Part shown: one piece after another, positions 1 to 11,251 of the stretch
Layout: each line of letters starts with the position of its first letter
How positions within the stretch are numbered: the stretch's first letter is position 1
Assembly (NCBI GenBank): GCA_022266195.1
Contig: WHVY01000009.1
Coordinates: forward strand, 2,062,883-2,126,882
DNA length: 64,000 nt
Source: Tetranychus cinnabarinus
Taxonomy: Eukaryota > Arthropoda > Arachnida > Trombidiformes > Tetranychidae
Direction of reading: 5' to 3'
Program-made: the position numbers and the translations under genes
Notes under the pieces: model-generated
What the model was told of the DNA's origin: nothing
Database searches by the model: none
What the model saw: only the letters and a program-made list of their open reading frames with translations

Positions 1-104
1 TTCCGACAACTTCCTCCACCTGAGCTTGGGTCTGTTGAAGCCGTTTAGATGTGGCAGGCCCACCACCTGATGGCCGGTTAGCATCACCTCCGAATCCAGC
101 AGAC
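1..104 (-). CDS. Syb: Synaptobrevin/VAMP (v-SNARE), partial, runs off left edge
   Basis: Partial coding exon of a vesicle v-SNARE, which pairs with syntaxin and SNAP-25 to fuse vesicles with target membranes. Read on the minus strand from 104 to 1, the frame gives a Gly/Pro-rich leader followed by the start of the SNARE motif (key residues RLQQTQAQVEEVV), close to the conserved RLQQTQAQVDEVV of neuronal synaptobrevins. The rest of the SNARE helix and the C-terminal membrane anchor lie outside the window. A pyrimidine-rich tract and AG acceptor lie just upstream (105-106). The exon has no in-frame ATG. It begins with G followed by TCT GCT, so a start codon AT|G would be formed by splicing to an upstream exon ending in AT. 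Two GTAAGT donors preceded by AT occur on this strand, at 428 and 1210. The family call is firm; the choice of first exon is inference. Confidence 0.85.
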
Positions 105-1593
105 CTATCATAAATAGCAGAAAAAATAAAGTGACAATTAGAACAGGTTTTTGAAAAGTTAGATGCAAATGGTTTGATAATCTAGTAACTCATATCAATC
201 TTTGAAGAAGAAATATATCTGACTAAACAGCTAAGAGACAAAAATACTGTGAGACAAAAAAGAGGAAAGAAGCTACACACATAAAGGTTGTTTAGACTAG
301 TTTTATATTAAGGGGAGTTAACAAGGTTTGAAGGTTAATTTCACTTGTTGCTCTTCCACCTTTACATCCAACGTTTGAATACGTATTTAAATAAATATTG
401 AGATTAATAGTAAAAATGTGTTACTTACATTGTTCCGAATACAAAATTAGTAATTAAAAAATAATAAAAAAAATAAAAGAATCCACAAAACAAATTAGGC
501 ACAAACAATACTTGAACGTTTCATCAACAGTTGCAAATAACAGTTGAAAGACTGAAATGACAAGACTATGACTAACAGTATCGAGTCCGTAAATATCGAT
601 ATTTTGGTAAGAGTACAAGACTCCGTCATTCAACCAAAAAATGTGGATTGTTCAAATTTTTAATTTTAAATGATTCTTCAACTATTTTCTGAGTCTATTA
701 TTTTCAACTATAGTTAACCCAATTTGATTAAGTATCCATAGAACAACAGAAAAGTGTTATTCTAAACTATTACGTATATTAATTGGTGGAGGAATCAAGT
801 TACAGTAAACATCGATTTTCACAAAACCTGACAAAATGGGAAAAGAGGATTTCGATATTTTATTGACGATTTGGTTTTTATGGCCGCTTTCACTGCAATT
901 TAAGATTATTCGGCCAGTGACTTATGATAATTACATCTCTTCACCTTGTAACATGTAAACACCAGAATTTTTCCATGTTGAATGCTATCAGCCAGCATTT
1001 TGCCAAAAAAAGAGAGTTTACTGTAATGCGTTGATATGAATCTTTGCGTTGTTTTGTTGTGTTTGATATTCTCAATGGTGACTGTAACCAGAATATGCCG
1101 AAAAGTTATATAATTTGGGCAGTTAAGTTAATGCACGAGCTATTCTGTATTCAATAATATTTTAAACTGTTATATTTCTCAATCTAATTCAATTATTTGA
1201 CTTCACTTACATGATAAATGATTCGGGTTCAAAACAGCAAAATTTTACTATTGAGTAAATTAGCAAGGTTAGTTGAGGTGTAGGAAGGCAAGAAGAGTGA
1301 TTAGTTGAGCAGATGAAATTGTAAACAAATCTGAATTTTCAAAAACAAGAAATACGGAAATCTGCGTAAACACTCATCTTTAGAGACTAGACAAATTTGG
1401 CAAGTTCACAACGATTGCTCGATTGCTCTAGTGAATAAGTGATTTGTGAGTTAACTTCATTTTACTATTATTATAGTTATCAGAAGGAAGACCAAGTTAA
1501 ACCAAATCTCTTTATTCAATAATTTTGTTTCATCAATAAAATCGGAACACATTTAGTTTTACATATTTTGGTTGGTTTGTCTATTGAATCATC
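105..1593. other. Divergent intergenic region and 5' intron of the VAMP gene
   Basis: AT-rich DNA between the VAMP exon (minus) and the ankyrin gene (plus). It should contain the VAMP 5' exon(s), the first VAMP intron and both promoters. Two candidate minus-strand donors of the form AT|GTAAGT end possible VAMP first exons at 429 and 1211. No other coding signal was seen. Confidence 0.5.
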
Positions 1594-2469
1594 ATGTCTG
1601 CGAATACTGAAGTAAGTAACAAATCTTTATTCATAGTTCAGTTTCTTTGTTACTCGACCATCTTACGCCCTTTTTGGTCCAGTTATTTAGACATCTCATC
1701 AATTTATAAGTACTTAATCTGAGTTGAACATTAACTGGACTATTCATCACTGAGTTCATCTACGTGAAATTGTGATTACTTAAGTGTGAATCAAATATAA
1801 GACAATAACCCAGTCCAATGGAAGAGGATTGAAAACTGGGATTTGTTTCATCTCAAGTTTTATTTTCTTGTGATTATGATTATTAATCATGATTTTGAAT
1901 ATTTTGCTAATTTCTCAACTATTTCTTCTCTTACCTTTTTTCAGAATAAAGATTTACGTGAAGCCTGTTCCAAGGGTGATTTAGCTGAGGTTAAACGTTT
2001 ATTAGGCAAAGGAGCTGATGTTAAATCAAGAGATTCTTCTGGTAATACACCTCTTCATATGGTTGACGAAGGCCAATTTGAGGAGATAATTGATTTGTTG
2101 GTAAAAAAAGGAGCTGATATTAATAAAGGTGATCGTAATATGTGGACTGCACTTCATTGGGCCTCTGTAAAGGGTAAAAATGATGTTGTCAAGTGTTTGA
2201 TTAAACATGGAGCCAATGTAAATGCTAAAACTGTGGACGGTTTCACGCCATTGATGGCAGCAATCAATGGATTTTACAATAAAGTTGGTAATTACGCTAA
2301 TGAAGGATCTGAACACATTTTTAAAGATGTCTGCCTCGCCATTGCATCTCATATGACCAAAGCTGATATGGTTAATATCAAAAACAACGAGGGTTTCAAT
2401 GTATTAGATTTTGATAATGCTCTTAACAACAGTTTTGTGCTTTCCATGCTTGAAATCATCCTTAAATGA
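1594..2469 (+). CDS. Small ankyrin-repeat protein (about 180 aa, two exons)
   Basis: Exon 1 is 1594-1611 (encodes MSANTE, ends at GTAAGT). The intron runs 1612-1944 and ends in a pyrimidine-rich tract plus CAG. Exon 2 is 1945-2469 with TGA stop. The product is almost entirely ankyrin repeats: roughly residues 7-38, 39-71 (GNTPLHM...GADIN) and 72-104 (WTALHWAS...GANVNA), then a degenerate fourth repeat beginning GFTPLMAAI and a short C-terminal tail. There is no signal peptide or membrane segment, so it is probably a cytosolic or nuclear protein-protein interaction module. The open frame could be extended back through the intron, but the clean splice sites and the ATG at 1594 argue for the two-exon model. 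The exact orthologue is not recognised. Confidence 0.8.
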
Positions 2470-4645
2470 TTATCATTTTTCCCCAACAACTTGATGGTGG
2501 TACGCAATGAATCGACTATTTTTCATAACTTCGCAGGCTATCAAACGTCAACAAATCGCTTTTTATTTTTTAAGTGGCCTTAGCGCAAATTTTGCCAAAG
2601 AGAGGAAAATAAACCTCCAAAAGTACGACTGTATAATAAATATAATAATATGCATCAATATTAATGTCCTTGCTTTTTACAGATATCAAACAAAAAGACG
2701 AAGATTGAAAGAGTTGTCAGCAAAACATTGTACACGAAAACAAGTTACTAATCAATTAATGGTCTGACTGTATTGATCATGAATTAAACTCACTCTATCA
2801 AAGTGATTACTTTCATTCATTAACAAGATCATAATCCAAGCTTGGTTTGCGAAGAGAGGCAAAGACCAACAAATAATATTTACGATAGTTTTAAATTGAT
2901 TAAACCATTTATATCAAATTTATGAATATATTAACGAGCATATAAATAAGTCAACACAAAAAAGATGGCAGAAAGAATAGCATTAAGAGCATTGGTTGAA
3001 TGTCTTCTCATATTTTTTATTTTACCTTAAATTGAAAGGATAAATTATTTCAGATGAAACTCAGCATAAGGTGGGAAATTGAATCGGTGAAATATTGAGA
3101 GGAACTATCAAAAGGGTTTGAGTTCAAAGCAGCAAAAGCATCTGTTGGTGATGTTAGTTTTGGGTGGTGGACAATGCGGTGCAAAAAAGCCGGTCCCATT
3201 AAATTCACGCTTTTCATACAGTTTATCGAAGAGTTAAAACTCATTTTCCCCGATTAAACTGATAATCAGACAATTTTTTGATTTATTTACCCGTAACTGC
3301 ATAAAATCGATCAAAATATCAATTTGAAATTTATTTAACCGATTTTGTCCTTTTTTCATTTGATTTTGCTGTTTTGACCTACCACCGAATGTATAATTGT
3401 AGGATTTCAGATACATAACTAGCAAGTGAAATCTAGATCTATTGAGTTACTTCATTGTTTATTTGAATTTGGAGGATCGAATGATAAATATTTGAAATAT
3501 TTAATTAAGATATTGTATTTCAATATTTATTGAACAATGAAATTATTTTCAAAAATGAATATTTTATATTGTAAAACGCGCGTATGTTTATATTGAAGTT
3601 TTATTAATATCCAACCCATAAAATTGAACCGATTTGATTTTTGTAATTGCAAAACTAATCTTAAGCCTAGTCTTTAATATAAATTAATTCCCTCTGGAGG
3701 CATTGCTTTTTTGATCACTAATTATGTTTGATCTAACCGTTGGAAGAAAAAGCTGATTCCTTTGATAAAATAGCCTTTGCTTTTAATCATAAACTGCAAA
3801 GAAAGATGATTGTTACGATTACCATGGTTGATTTTAGCTACATTGGAATGGAATCCAAGAAGCTCTCTCAGAAGCGGTTATAATTAAATATCCGCCTAAT
3901 TAAATAACAATTTTTGGATGGTGAAAGATGATTTTTGTGGATGGTGATGATGATGATGACGATGATTGGTCAGGTGAGACATATAATTGGAATCATGTAA
4001 CCATATCTTCATTAATTTGTGTGAATGGGATTAATCAAGGATGAGAAAGTGTATCGGAAAAAGATCAAGTTAGCTATTGGTTTTATGCCAGTAGTTAAAG
4101 TTTCAATCGTCCTCTTTCAACAACAATTTTAAATCTATCCCAGGATATTCAAATCTGTCTCCAGTACAAATCGTTCACCATACCGTTTTTTAATCAAATT
4201 AATTGAACATGAAGAGGAGATATTACAAAGTGATAAAAGAGGATCGATTCTGATATTGAACTTTTCCTACAGATGTCCGCAGATGAACAATTAAAAGAAT
4301 GGAGGAAGTTATGGTTCCATGTATCAGTACATCACACCTATCCTCAATCTTTTTTGTTTCTGTTTCGTTGAGAAGAAAAGGGACTTATAGCAAGAAAAGG
4401 GTTCAGCTGGATGGCTTTCAAATAATTTTTTATGTATGTGTTGTTTGGTGTAGGTGTATTTTGTTTCTTTTTATGAAAAAGGGTTTTGAGGTGGTGTTTA
4501 TCTCAATTTTTGTCAACCAAACTGCAGCTTACTTCTTTTATGATTTGTTTATTTGTTTGTTTGGTGTTTTTTGAAGATTGTATTAAATTTTTGTTGTTTG
4601 TTGGTGGTGTCTGAGTAATTATTTTCTCAAATATGAATGATAACT
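2470..4645. other. Intergenic, no gene seen
   Basis: Between the ankyrin gene and the 3' end of CtBP. It holds a short GAT-rich microsatellite near 3938-3966 and presumably the 3' UTRs of both genes. Short open frames at 2507-2767 and 4299-4574 have no splice support, domain or biased codon use and look fortuitous. Confidence 0.5.
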
Positions 4646-6426
4646 TTAATGAAGCTCCGAGCTCTCTGGCTTAGGAGTTAATTGAACGGCTTCTTGAAGT
4701 GTCGAATGAGGGGTTGCATGGGCTGCTGCTGCTGCTCCAGGAGCTCCGGTAGGCATGGAGTCAAGAGTTGTAGAGTGGGGAGCCATCGAATGGAAGTTAT
4801 ATCCTGTGGACCCATTTAAAGTCTCTCCATAAGCGCTTGAGACGAAATATTCTTTGTTAACACAGTTACGGAGTGAATCCGGTATACGTGCGACTATGGC
4901 TCGTCTTATTTCAGAGGCTGCCATTTCACGAAGCTCAGTGCAACTTGCCTCACTATACCATGCTGCATGGGGTGTAACTATCAAGTTAGGGGCATCCTTG
5001 AGTGGACCTTGAGCACCAATTGTAAGAAAAAATTATTAATTTAAAATTAATCAATAAGGAATAAAAAAGAGAGGGAAAAGTTGTAAAATTTATCACTAAA
5101 AAGGGGAAAATCAAGATAAAGAACGAGAACAAAACATACCGCTCATGGGATTATAGGGTTCATTCTCCTGAACATCAAGACCAGCAGCTCTAATCCTTCC
5201 ATCTTTTAAAGCGGCAGCTAGCGCATTTTCATCAACTAAACCACCACGTGCAGTGTTGACCAGGAAGGCACCTAAGTAAAATTTAAAGAGCGCCAACAAA
5301 GATTAGTAAATCAATGTTGAGTGCAAAATGATACACATGACAACAGATGTTGCTAGTTGGCTGACTGCCAGATGAAATGTCAACTTACCAGGTCGCATCT
5401 GTTTAATTGTAAATTCGTTAATTAGGTGGTGATTGTGTTCATTGAGGGTGCAATGTAGAGAGACACAGTCGCTTTGATAAAGCAAATCTTGCAAAGTGTA
5501 AACACGAGTAAGTCCCAGAGATTTTTCAATACCATCCGGTAAATATGGATCATAAAATATAACATTGAATCCGAATGCTTTTGCTCTTAGGGCGACTGCA
5601 GTACCAATTCGTCCTGAAATATTACAAAATAATAGGTTAGGAGGGAAACCGAAAGTTTGGGTAAATGTCATTAAAAAAGAAGTGCATACCTAAACCAACA
5701 ATTCCTAGGGTATCTCCTCTGATTCGAGCACATCCTGCTGCTGCTTCACGAATTTGTTCAGGCCCTTGAAATTTTTTACCTTCTCGTACAGCATTTGCTA
5801 ACCAGTAAGTCCGTCTATATAAGTTCAATATTAAACAAAGGGTTGCATCTGCTACTTCTTCGACACCATAACCGGGTACATTGCAAACAGCAATACCTAA
5901 AGAAAGAAAATAAAGTTGATATTAATGAAAGAATAAAGTAAGCCGGCATAGCAATAATAGCAGGAGTTTTTGAAAGCATTGACAGTGGTTATACAAATAC
6001 AAATGCAAATACTGAATATGAGAAGATTTAGATTGGCAAATCACTGAGAAATGCAACCCTGGGCTGCAAGAGCATAAGCTGAAGGGCAGTAACTCACAAA
6101 ACAAAAGAAAAGTTGCACTTTACCTAATTCTCCAGCAGCTTTAATGTCAACATTATCCACTCCTGAACCAATCCTAACAATGATGCGAAGAGCCTTAAAT
6201 TTGTCGAGATCGTCTTTAGTTAAAGTAATTGTATGCCACATAAGGGCTCCAACAGCCTCATTCAACACTTTCTCATGAATCTCCTGTGTAGATTGGGCAT
6301 CACAAAAGGCAACCGTTGCAACATCTTTCAATATTGGCATCTCAACTGAGCAATCACGTCCGTCCAAAAGGGCAACTAGAGGTCTAGTATGCATTGGTCC
6401 ATTCGAAATGGGACCTCTGCCTCCGA
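4646..6426 (-). CDS. CtBP: C-terminal binding protein (CtBP), NAD-dependent transcriptional corepressor
   Basis: Five coding exons read right to left: 6426-6124, 5896-5690, 5613-5389, 5271-5140 and 5007-4646 (stop at 4646). All introns are GT..AG and phases join without a break, giving about 409 residues plus a short unseen N-terminus. CtBP is a D-2-hydroxyacid-dehydrogenase relative that binds PxDLS motifs of repressors and recruits chromatin-modifying complexes. Visible hallmarks are RPLVALLDGRDC and IVRIGSG near the N-terminus, the Rossmann motif (GLGRIGTAVALRAKAFGF), the catalytic-type Arg in NTARGGLVDE, the Glu in ENEPY, and the His in TPHAAWYSE. The tail after CVNKEYF is short and Ala/Ser/Pro-rich. 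The 6426 exon begins with two bases of a split codon after an AG acceptor, so the true start is probably in an upstream exon not identified here; an internal ATG at 6394 is an alternative start. Confidence 0.93.
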
Positions 6427-6439
6427 CTAGATTACATGA

Positions 6440-6660
6440 GAGATGGAGAAGGATTCATAAGATTGAAGTTAGAGAGAGAGAGAGAGGGAGAAAGAGAGGA
6501 GAGAAAGAGAAAGAAAGGTAGACAGAGGGAAAAGAGAGGGACAGATGAAAAAAGATTTGAAAAAAGAGATGGTTAAGAGTGGATAGCAGAATGTAATGAG
6601 GAGAGGAGAAGACAAAAGAATAAGATGAGGAAGAGAGAGAGAAAAAAGAGGATATCAATT
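6440..6660. repeat. Polypurine (GA-rich) low-complexity tract
   Basis: About 220 bp in which the plus strand is almost all A and G, with an (AG)n core near 6469-6487. It lies immediately upstream of the first identified CtBP coding exon, inside the 5' intron or promoter. A second purine-rich patch lies at about 6800-6870. Open frames here are compositional artefacts. Confidence 0.8.
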
Positions 6661-8817
6661 AGTAAAATTCATCACAAAAAGTATCATTTTCTGACAAAGG
6701 AATAAGCAATAAGAAAGAGAGTAACCACCTTTTCTTTTGATCATGGTATTTAACTAAATTGTAACAATGATGATTATTATTATTTATTTATTTAATAAAG
6801 ACGAGGATGATGAAGGAGATGATGAAGATGATGAAAAAACGAGAGAGAGACACAGGAGACACCAAAGTGAGAGAGAAATATATGGTGAGAAACCGACCAC
6901 AAAAGAACAAGAATAATATTTAAGATTTTTGATCCTAGCTTGAGCTGAGCATTTTAGCATTGAATAAGCCAGAAAAAGAATGATGAGCGCCATTTTGTAA
7001 ACGCCTTCTAGCTACTCTAACAAGTCATGCCTAGTAAACTGATTTGTTGTGTTGACTGGAAGAGCCATTTTTGAAAATTAAGTAACGAACCGCATATCAA
7101 ATGAACGACAAAGAACTTGTTTAAATTAAATTATCTTTATTACAAGTTGACAGATTAAAATACCAGAATTAAAGGTTAATAAGAGACTATTAATGACGAG
7201 TACTGTTGGCCAAATATCTAAAGCAATTTCAATTCTAGAGCAAATATATCAGTAAAATAAAAACAGAATCTATTGAAGAAATGGTAAACAAATTGATGCA
7301 ATATAAACGCTTAAGATTAATTTTAATTATGAAGACTTTAGAGCAATTAATGCATAAATTTTTATCAATCAATTGAAAAGCAAACAATTATTTACTTTAA
7401 AATTATCGCAATTTATTTAAAAAAAGGGGTTTTGCCACGAAAAATCACCGCTCGTCAAATTGAAAATCAAAGCTATGAAAGAGGACATTGAAAACCATGT
7501 TGAGTCTTTTCAAAAGGTCCGAAGGATGTTACGTTTTGTCCCAATCTTGATTTAGTTATAGCAATTTTTGATCTTGCTGATTGAAACAACTTTCTCATGA
7601 ACCAGTCATGAAAGAGTTCTGAAGATTTGTGTAAATATTGTCCTCAGTTAAGTTATCGTTTAGGGTAAGGAAATATTTTTCAAGCGTGGATCATGTGTTA
7701 TAGCGGTTAGGTCATTTAATTTCAATCGATACTTAATTGTAGTGTTTCCATCAAATTTGATCCCAATCGGCTCAAAATGGTCAGCTCAAAAAATCATCAG
7801 CTATGATCTAACGTTTCCTCTGACCAGTAGTTCGCCTGTTTCACGTGTGGCCTTATTTTTGTCGCCAAGTTCTATCTCCTGGATGAATCAACATATCTAC
7901 AGGGAACTTTCACCAAAAGGTTTGAAATCAGATATACTTTTTTATTACAAAAGATTGAATTCATCTGAGGTCAAAAGTTAAATTTTTAATTGGAATCCAC
8001 TGACTTGTGAGTTGGTTCAACTCCATCTAGCGGTGATATTTGCAGATGTGGCGGTTTGATAAAATTGATTACGAATTGGTCAATGTTTACAAAAATTGAA
8101 TTTACTTTAAACTTGTTATCGTCACATCTATCAAGGGTATTTTTTGATCTTGAGATTGTTCATTTAAATATTTTTAAACGTCTTATAGTTGTTTATTATT
8201 AAGATTATAAAGTTTATTTTGTTATTAGCTTTAAGTGAACTTTTAATCCTGAAGTTAATTATGTCTCTGTGTTTTCTAGAGATTCAAGTGCAAGTGGAAA
8301 AAATCGCTGGCGAATAATGCTGTGTGGATATTGGTGCAATAATGTCCGATACTGAGGGACAATGCGGATAACCCTTAAATTGTTGGCTTTTTGATGGTCT
8401 CAGCCAATCGCGCTGAAATTAATTGAGGATAAATGGAAATAAGCTATTTTAATACCTTTAATTAGTCGAAGAAATGAAATTCTATCGAGTCAAAGGTGGC
8501 CGTACTGTAATAACTTTAAATGTACAGTCATTATCCTCACATTGTCAGATGTAACTTGTTGGGGTAAGTCTTATTGCTATTTACACAGAAATTTACCAAA
8601 AAATAGTCTTTTAATTTTTAATCAAAGTTTTGGCGTAATTAACTATCAAATTAACCAAACTTTGCTAATTTATGTTACTTTGTTGCCAAAAACAATTATA
8701 CACATTGAATGGTAATTATAATTAGATTGAATTTTGTGCAAATCCTGCAAAAAAATTATTTGTTTGGAAACTATGACAATGAGACATTTTGAGAATAGCG
8801 ACTGTTATTAAATCATC
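6661..8817. other. Intergenic / CtBP upstream region
   Basis: AT-rich DNA upstream of CtBP and left of the GATA inverted duplication. CtBP's first exon and promoter are expected here but no convincing exon was found. An open frame at 7742-7981 has no recognisable domain. Homology to the right arm of the inverted duplication starts at about 8818. Confidence 0.4.
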
Positions 8818-8865
8818 TAAGAAATTGAGCCTTTCTCATAAAACATTTATCTAACTTTTTTTCAG

Positions 8866-9298
8866 TCAAGAGTGGTGGTCTTACATAACATGGTTGGTGT
8901 CGAAGATATTGATGATGCTCTTGAATCTGAAGTAACTGAACAAATGTGGTAAATTTGGAATTGTGAACCGTGTCATTATTTAGAAGAAAAACAACCAGAA
9001 GATGACGCTGAAGTTATAGTCAAATAATTTGTAGAGTAATAGTCAAGGTAAGAAGTTGAAATTATTAATCCATAGCATCATATTATCATTTTATTATAAT
9101 TGTAATTATAATTATTATTATTATAATTTTATTTTCAATCAAATTAACTGGTTTCTTGTATTTTATATTTTCTTTTATATAATCACAGAGGCTATCGTAG
9201 CAAGAGACTCATTAAATGGTAGATTCTTTGGCGGACGAATTGTAAAAGCTGAAATCTATGATCAAACATTGTATGATGAAAAAGATCTCTCTGGTTAA
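8866..9298 (+). pseudogene. Truncated, decayed 3' end of half pint/PUF60 carried by the left arm
   Basis: Two exon relics corresponding to the last two exons of the intact gene at 12744-13165. The first relic (8866-9047) is 8 bp shorter than its parent exon and carries several small indels and an in-frame TAG, so the UHM domain frame is destroyed. The second (9189-9298) is unchanged and keeps the complete C-terminal frame ending in KDLSG and TAA. Upstream exons are absent because the duplication ends at about 8818. It cannot encode a functional splicing factor, though the relic may still be transcribed into the 3' side of the left GATA gene. Confidence 0.9.
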
Positions 9299-9564
9299 CA
9301 TTTAATTTTAATTTATTGAGCTTGATTCATCAACCAGAACTTTTTTGTCACTCTCTATCTTCTATTTCTTCCTCTCTTCTTCTTCTTCTTCTTCTTTCTA
9401 TCTTTTCTTAACATACACTCGCACACTTATACAAACACTTTAATTGAACAAATTAAACGATATTTCATCAACCTTACAAAAAAGTTCTAATGTTTCAATT
9501 TATCCTTATGAACAATGATAATGCCATGCTACCTTTGTAACCCCAAATGTATCTAGATGTAACA

Positions 9565-10783
9565 TCAATCGTCCAAAGAAGTTAATGATTGAATTACACT
9601 CATATGCATAACAATCATTGGTTGCTGTTGTTGCTGATGTAGATGGGGCTGTTGTGGTTGTTGGTTTTGTTGGATTTGCGATTGTGGGTTTGATTGGAGT
9701 TGGGATTGCTGTTGTGATTGTAATTGCTGTTGATGATGTGATTGTGGCTGTTGCTGTAATTGATGTTGTTGGGGTTCTTGTTGACCTTGCTGTTGTTGTT
9801 GCTGTTGCGCTTCTTGTACTTGTTGCTGTAATTGTGGTGTTTGAGGTTGAATTTGGTGTTGATGATTTTGGGTCTGTGGCATCGAGGATGGCTGCTGTTG
9901 GTGTTGGTGTTGAAGTTGATTCGGGTTTTGTAGCTGCTGTTGTTGTTGTTGTTGCGGGTGTTGTTGCTGGTGCTGATGTTGTTGTTGCTGTTGTTGGGAA
10001 CTGTGTAATTGGGAACTTGATCCTGCTGGGTTTTTAGGTCTTCGTTTTCGTGTTTGAATACCTTCTTTCTTCATAGTCATTGGACGATTAACTCCATGTA
10101 ATTTAAAATACAGACCACAAGCATTACAAACTGGTGCACCTTCAATATTACGCCTCCAAAGGGTTGTTTGAGCTGTTCCACAATTTGAACATGATAGACC
10201 TGCTCGTCGGTTATTTGGTATCTTCTTGTGAGGTTTTATTGGTGGTCGATTCATCCCATTGATCTTTGAATAAAGTCCACAAGCGTTACACAAATAATGG
10301 CCAGTACCATCTCGACGCCATAAAGGCGTTGACATCGCACCACAGTTAACACATTCTCTGGCTTCACCACAATATTCATATTCAGATGTTAGTTGAGTAC
10401 GATAACACGGCGAGGGAAGCAAAGCTGCGAATGAGTAGAACACAAGATTAATAACAAAAGAACAAAAAAATGAAATAGAAATAATAAATTCGATAAGAAA
10501 TAAATAAAGAAAATAAGTGAATGATAAATATGAAAAAAAAGTGAAACGAGAAAGAAATAAAGATTGAGCGAAGAGAGAAAAAAGTTTGATAAGCAAAAAT
10601 AAAAGATAATTGATATTAATACTTTTGATTACAATCAGTAATATACTTACTTGTATAATATTGTGTGTTATGATTAAGAACCGCTGCCGGTTGATTGGTA
10701 TCAACCAGATTTGCCGATGTTGTATACTGTTCAACATTTGCATAAACGGTACCAATTCCAATGGTTTCTTCATTCATTGCCAT
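9565..10783 (-). CDS. GATA transcription factor, copy 1 (pannier / GATA4-5-6 type)
   Basis: Two exons: 10783-10651 (ATG at 10783) and 10424-9565, giving 330 residues. GATA factors bind WGATAR sites through two zinc fingers and direct cell-fate programmes in the nucleus. The N finger is C69-x2-C72-x17-C90-x2-C93 (CGAMSTPLWRRDGTG) and the C finger C123-x2-C126-x17-C144-x2-C147 (TTLWRRNIEGAP), separated by the usual 29 residues. A basic tail follows (EGIQTRKRRPKN), then about 130 residues dominated by Gln with His, Pro and Ser. GAMSTPLWRR and EGIQTRKR resemble the GATA4/5/6-pannier group more than GATA1/2/3. Both fingers lie in one exon. It differs from copy 2 only in glutamine-run lengths and a few tail residues. 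It is transcribed away from copy 2. Longer open frames that read through the intron are not the product. Confidence 0.93.
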
Positions 10784-10972
10784 TGTGAGGAGTTTTATCG
10801 TGATTTCGATGATGATTTTGACGGAGATGATTTAGAGTGCAACTAAATCTCACTTTACCTCACTAGGCTGATCATCGTCATCATCATCATCCTCTCATTC
10901 TCTCCCTTTGTTTGCCATTGGTTTAAAAAATTATCAGAAAGAACTTTGGATCTATTTGCTTTATTGCTGCGA

Positions 10973-11062
10973 CTCTATGGTAACAAAGTGATAAAAAAAT
11001 GTCAAGTATTATCATTATGGAATATGTGTGTAAAAGTTAGTATAGATCTTGAATCCATAAAT
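10973..11062. promoter_or_regulatory. Unique 90-bp spacer between the two GATA genes; candidate bidirectional promoter core
   Basis: This is the only non-palindromic DNA between the two head-to-head genes, whose start codons lie 468 bp apart (10783 and 11252). It contains TGATAA at 10989-10994 and TTATCA at 11009-11014, both matching the WGATAR consensus. A further symmetric pair lies in the arms (10931-10936 and 11099-11104). GAT-rich runs occur in the arms at about 10868-10892 and 11143-11167. A role in shared or auto-regulated expression is inference. Confidence 0.45.
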
Positions 11063-11251
11063 TCGCAGTAATAAAGCAAATAGATCCAAAGTTCTTTCTG
11101 ATAATTTTTTAAACCAATGGCAAACAAAGGGAGAGAATGAGAGGATGATGATGATGACGATGATCAGCCTAGTGAGGTAAAGTGAGATTTAGTTGCACTC
11201 TAAATCATCTCCGTCAAAATCATCATCGAAATCACGATAAAACTCCTCACA

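Larger units (their letters stand above)
8818..10972. repeat. Left arm of a ~2.15-kb inverted duplication
   Basis: This segment is the reverse complement of 11063-13214. Positions pair by x + y = 22035 across the GATA gene, with only small compensating indels in the glutamine tract. It contains a full GATA gene (minus) and a decayed copy of the half pint 3' end (plus). Outward homology ends abruptly near 8818. Similarity is near-perfect over the GATA gene, including its intron and upstream region, and lower towards the outer end. Confidence 0.93.

Noticed and set aside
2507..2767. 86-residue open frame after the ankyrin gene
   Set aside because: AT-rich, no domain, no splice or start context; probably the 3' UTR of the ankyrin gene.
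6784..6993. Open frame starting MALIILFLAYS as CtBP first exon or a secreted protein
   Set aside because: It does not resemble any CtBP N-terminus and runs into low-complexity purine/pyrimidine sequence.
9618..10037. 139-residue Val/Ala-rich open frame on the plus strand
   Set aside because: It is the antisense of the CAA/CAG-rich Gln tail of GATA copy 1; the mirrored frame appears opposite copy 2.
9565..10773. 402-residue single open frame with a hydrophobic N-terminus fused to the GATA fingers
   Set aside because: The N-terminal part is intron sequence. The in-frame ATG at 10783 with a GTAAGT donor and CAG acceptor gives a better two-exon model.
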